Source of the DNA: an uncultured bacterium
GTDB taxonomy: Bacteria > Patescibacteriota > Saccharimonadia > Saccharimonadales > Saccharimonadaceae
Direction of reading: 5' to 3'
Length of the DNA stretch: 7,747 bases
Assembly (NCBI GenBank): GCA_938036745.1
Contig: CALHWG010000028.1
Coordinates: 1 to 7,747, forward strand
Position numbers and translations under genes: made by a program
Shown here: positions 7,135 through 7,747 of the stretch, piece by piece
Position numbering within the stretch: position 1 is the stretch's first letter
How the letters are laid out: every line of letters begins with the position of its first letter
The notes under the pieces: generated by a model
The model's database searches: none
What the model was told of the DNA's origin: nothing
Seen by the model: the letters and a program-made list of their open reading frames with translations, nothing else

Positions 7135-7328
7135 TATTTTACTCCTTTCTGCCCACGTTTATTAATTAGTTTTTTGTTTTTAAGTTCGAACACGATATCG
7201 GCAGCGCGCGCAACTTCTTTGCTGTGAGTTACAACAATTACGCATTTATTTCTTTCTTTAGCTAACTTTTTTAGAATTTCAATAATCTCGCTAGCTGTGT
7301 TTTCGTCCAGATTTCCAGTTGGCTCATC
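7134..7328 (-). CDS. C-terminal end of a Vex2-like ABC ATPase (standard code)
   Basis: These 64 codons plus TAA give the last third of an ABC ATPase: DEPTGNLD (Walker B acidic end and D-loop), a helix EIIEILKKLAKERN, then KCVIVVTHSKEVARAADI with the H-loop histidine and a final ELKNKKL strand. The wording around the H-loop matches the pneumococcal Vex2 C-terminus as I recall it and not FtsE, which would normally read ATHD at this point. It is translationally coupled to the Vex3-like permease (TAATG overlap), so it is the permease's natural ATPase partner. Codons include CGC, GCG and CTG, and glycine is GGA/GGG. Its true N-terminal part is not in the window: the sequence joined upstream is of another family and another genetic code. 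It is therefore a fragment here, probably by assembly. Confidence 0.8.
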   Translation of the reverse strand, partial: DEPTGNLDENTASEIIEILKKLAKERNKCVIVVTHSKEVARAADIVFELKNKKLINKRGQKGVK

Positions 7329-7331
7329 TCA
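7305..7331 (-). other. Junction between code-25 FtsE-like and standard-code Vex2-like sequence
   Basis: The codons for DEPTGNLD (7305-7328) are conserved in both families, and the last TGA-glycine (7329-7331) abuts them. Left of this point the sequence is Vex2-like and uses the standard code; right of it the sequence is FtsE-like and uses UGA as glycine. Frame is kept across the join. The exact crossover cannot be placed within the shared motif. This is the expected place for an assembler to join two genomes by a conserved k-mer path, or for homologous recombination. Confidence 0.75.
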
Positions 7332-7747
7332 AATAATAATATCTGGATCATTTACTAAAGCACGAGCGATAGCAACTCTTTGTTTTTCTCAACCTGAAAG
7401 TTCATAAACAAATTTATCTTTTTTTATCAAAAGTCAGACTTTTTCTAAAGCTTCAGGAACTTTTTTTCTAATTATATCATCTTTGTAACCACAAACTTCC
7501 ATTGCAAAAGCTACATTTTCATAGACTTTTTTTGATTCTAAAAGTTTATAATCTTGAAAAATAACTCAAATACTTCTTCTATAATTTAAAAGCATATCTT
7601 CCCTAAAAAGCTTGTATAAAGCTACATTATTATCTAAAATAACATCTCATCTTTCAGGCTTAAAATCTCAGATAATCGCTCTAATAAGGCTAGTTTTCCC
7701 ACTTCAAGAATATCAAATAAAAAAAGATAAATTTGCTTTCCTTGCAA
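7329..7747 (-). CDS. ftsE: N-terminal and middle part of an FtsE-like ATPase using UGA as glycine (partial)
   Basis: Read with TGA as Gly, this segment gives 139 residues of an FtsE-type ATPase, the cytosolic partner of FtsX in cell division. Visible are Walker A (GYSGSGKTSL), RRSIGVIFQDYKLL with the Q-loop, VYENVAFAMEVCGY (a hallmark of FtsE), VGL, the LSGGEKQRVAIARAL signature and the Walker B strand DPDIII ending in Gly. In-frame TGA codons lie at 7329, 7389, 7434, 7566, 7647, 7668, 7704 and 7713 (lowest coordinate of each), every one where glycine is expected. Reading them as Trp would destroy Walker A and the signature. GGN glycines are also used. Composition is more A/T-rich than the left side, arginine in the segment is nearly all AGA/AGG, and TTCGAA is absent. 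The 5' end lies beyond 7747. FtsE would normally be followed by ftsX; here it is fused to a Vex2-like end. Confidence 0.85.

Noticed and set aside
7134..7747. ABC ATPase as a decayed pseudogene with many stops
   Set aside because: All eight interruptions are TGA, none is TAA or TAG, there are no frameshifts, and every one sits at a glycine position of the family.
7329..7747. Mycoplasma-type code with UGA as tryptophan
   Set aside because: Tryptophan would replace two Walker A glycines and the second glycine of LSGGE, which are almost invariant; glycine fits all sites.
1..7747. tRNA, rRNA, CRISPR array, insertion sequence or attachment site
   Set aside because: No tRNA cloverleaf arms, regularly spaced direct repeats, transposase motifs or terminal inverted repeats were seen on either strand.

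Overview
The window reads as a low-GC bacterial contig, most likely Patescibacteria (CPR) and probably Saccharibacteria-like. This is inferred from compact minus-strand operons with touching or overlapping genes, lysine/asparagine/isoleucine-rich proteins and a membrane-anchored DUF3048 protein; no marker here proves the taxon. Nearly everything is on the minus strand, so genes run from right to left.

From left to right: positions 1-146 hold the 3' end of an unidentified plus-strand gene. A DUF3048 (YerB-like) membrane-anchored protein lies at 218-1396. Positions 1446-3609 hold a tight three-gene operon, transcribed smpB (tmRNA-binding protein), then xthA (exonuclease III-type AP endonuclease), then a degenerate NnrD/YjeF-C-like protein. 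A strong promoter sits at 3617-3645. Positions 3700-7328 hold a sensor kinase, an OmpR-family regulator, a MacB/FtsX-type permease and the C-terminal end of an ABC ATPase. This cassette closely matches, as I remember it, the vex2-vex3-vncR-vncS locus of Streptococcus pneumoniae. A hairpin terminator and a near-leaderless promoter separate the transporter genes from the regulatory genes.

The main discovery is at the right edge. From 7329 to 7747 the minus strand encodes the N-terminal two thirds of an FtsE-like ATPase, readable only if UGA means glycine. Eight in-frame TGA codons all fall where the family has glycine, including two of the three Walker A glycines and one in the LSGGE signature. 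That is genetic code 25 (Absconditabacteria/SR1 and Gracilibacteria). In the rest of the window TGA is an ordinary stop (it ends the response regulator, xthA and the NnrD-like gene) and never occurs inside a gene. The code change coincides with a change of protein family, from FtsE-like to Vex2-like, and both meet at the conserved DEPTGNLD motif. The simplest reading is a chimeric assembly joining two co-occurring CPR genomes at a conserved ABC-ATPase motif. A real transfer or recombination is possible but less likely.

A second genome-scale signal is the palindrome TTCGAA, which occurs 25 times between 654 and 7190 and in all three codon phases, and is absent from the code-25 segment.
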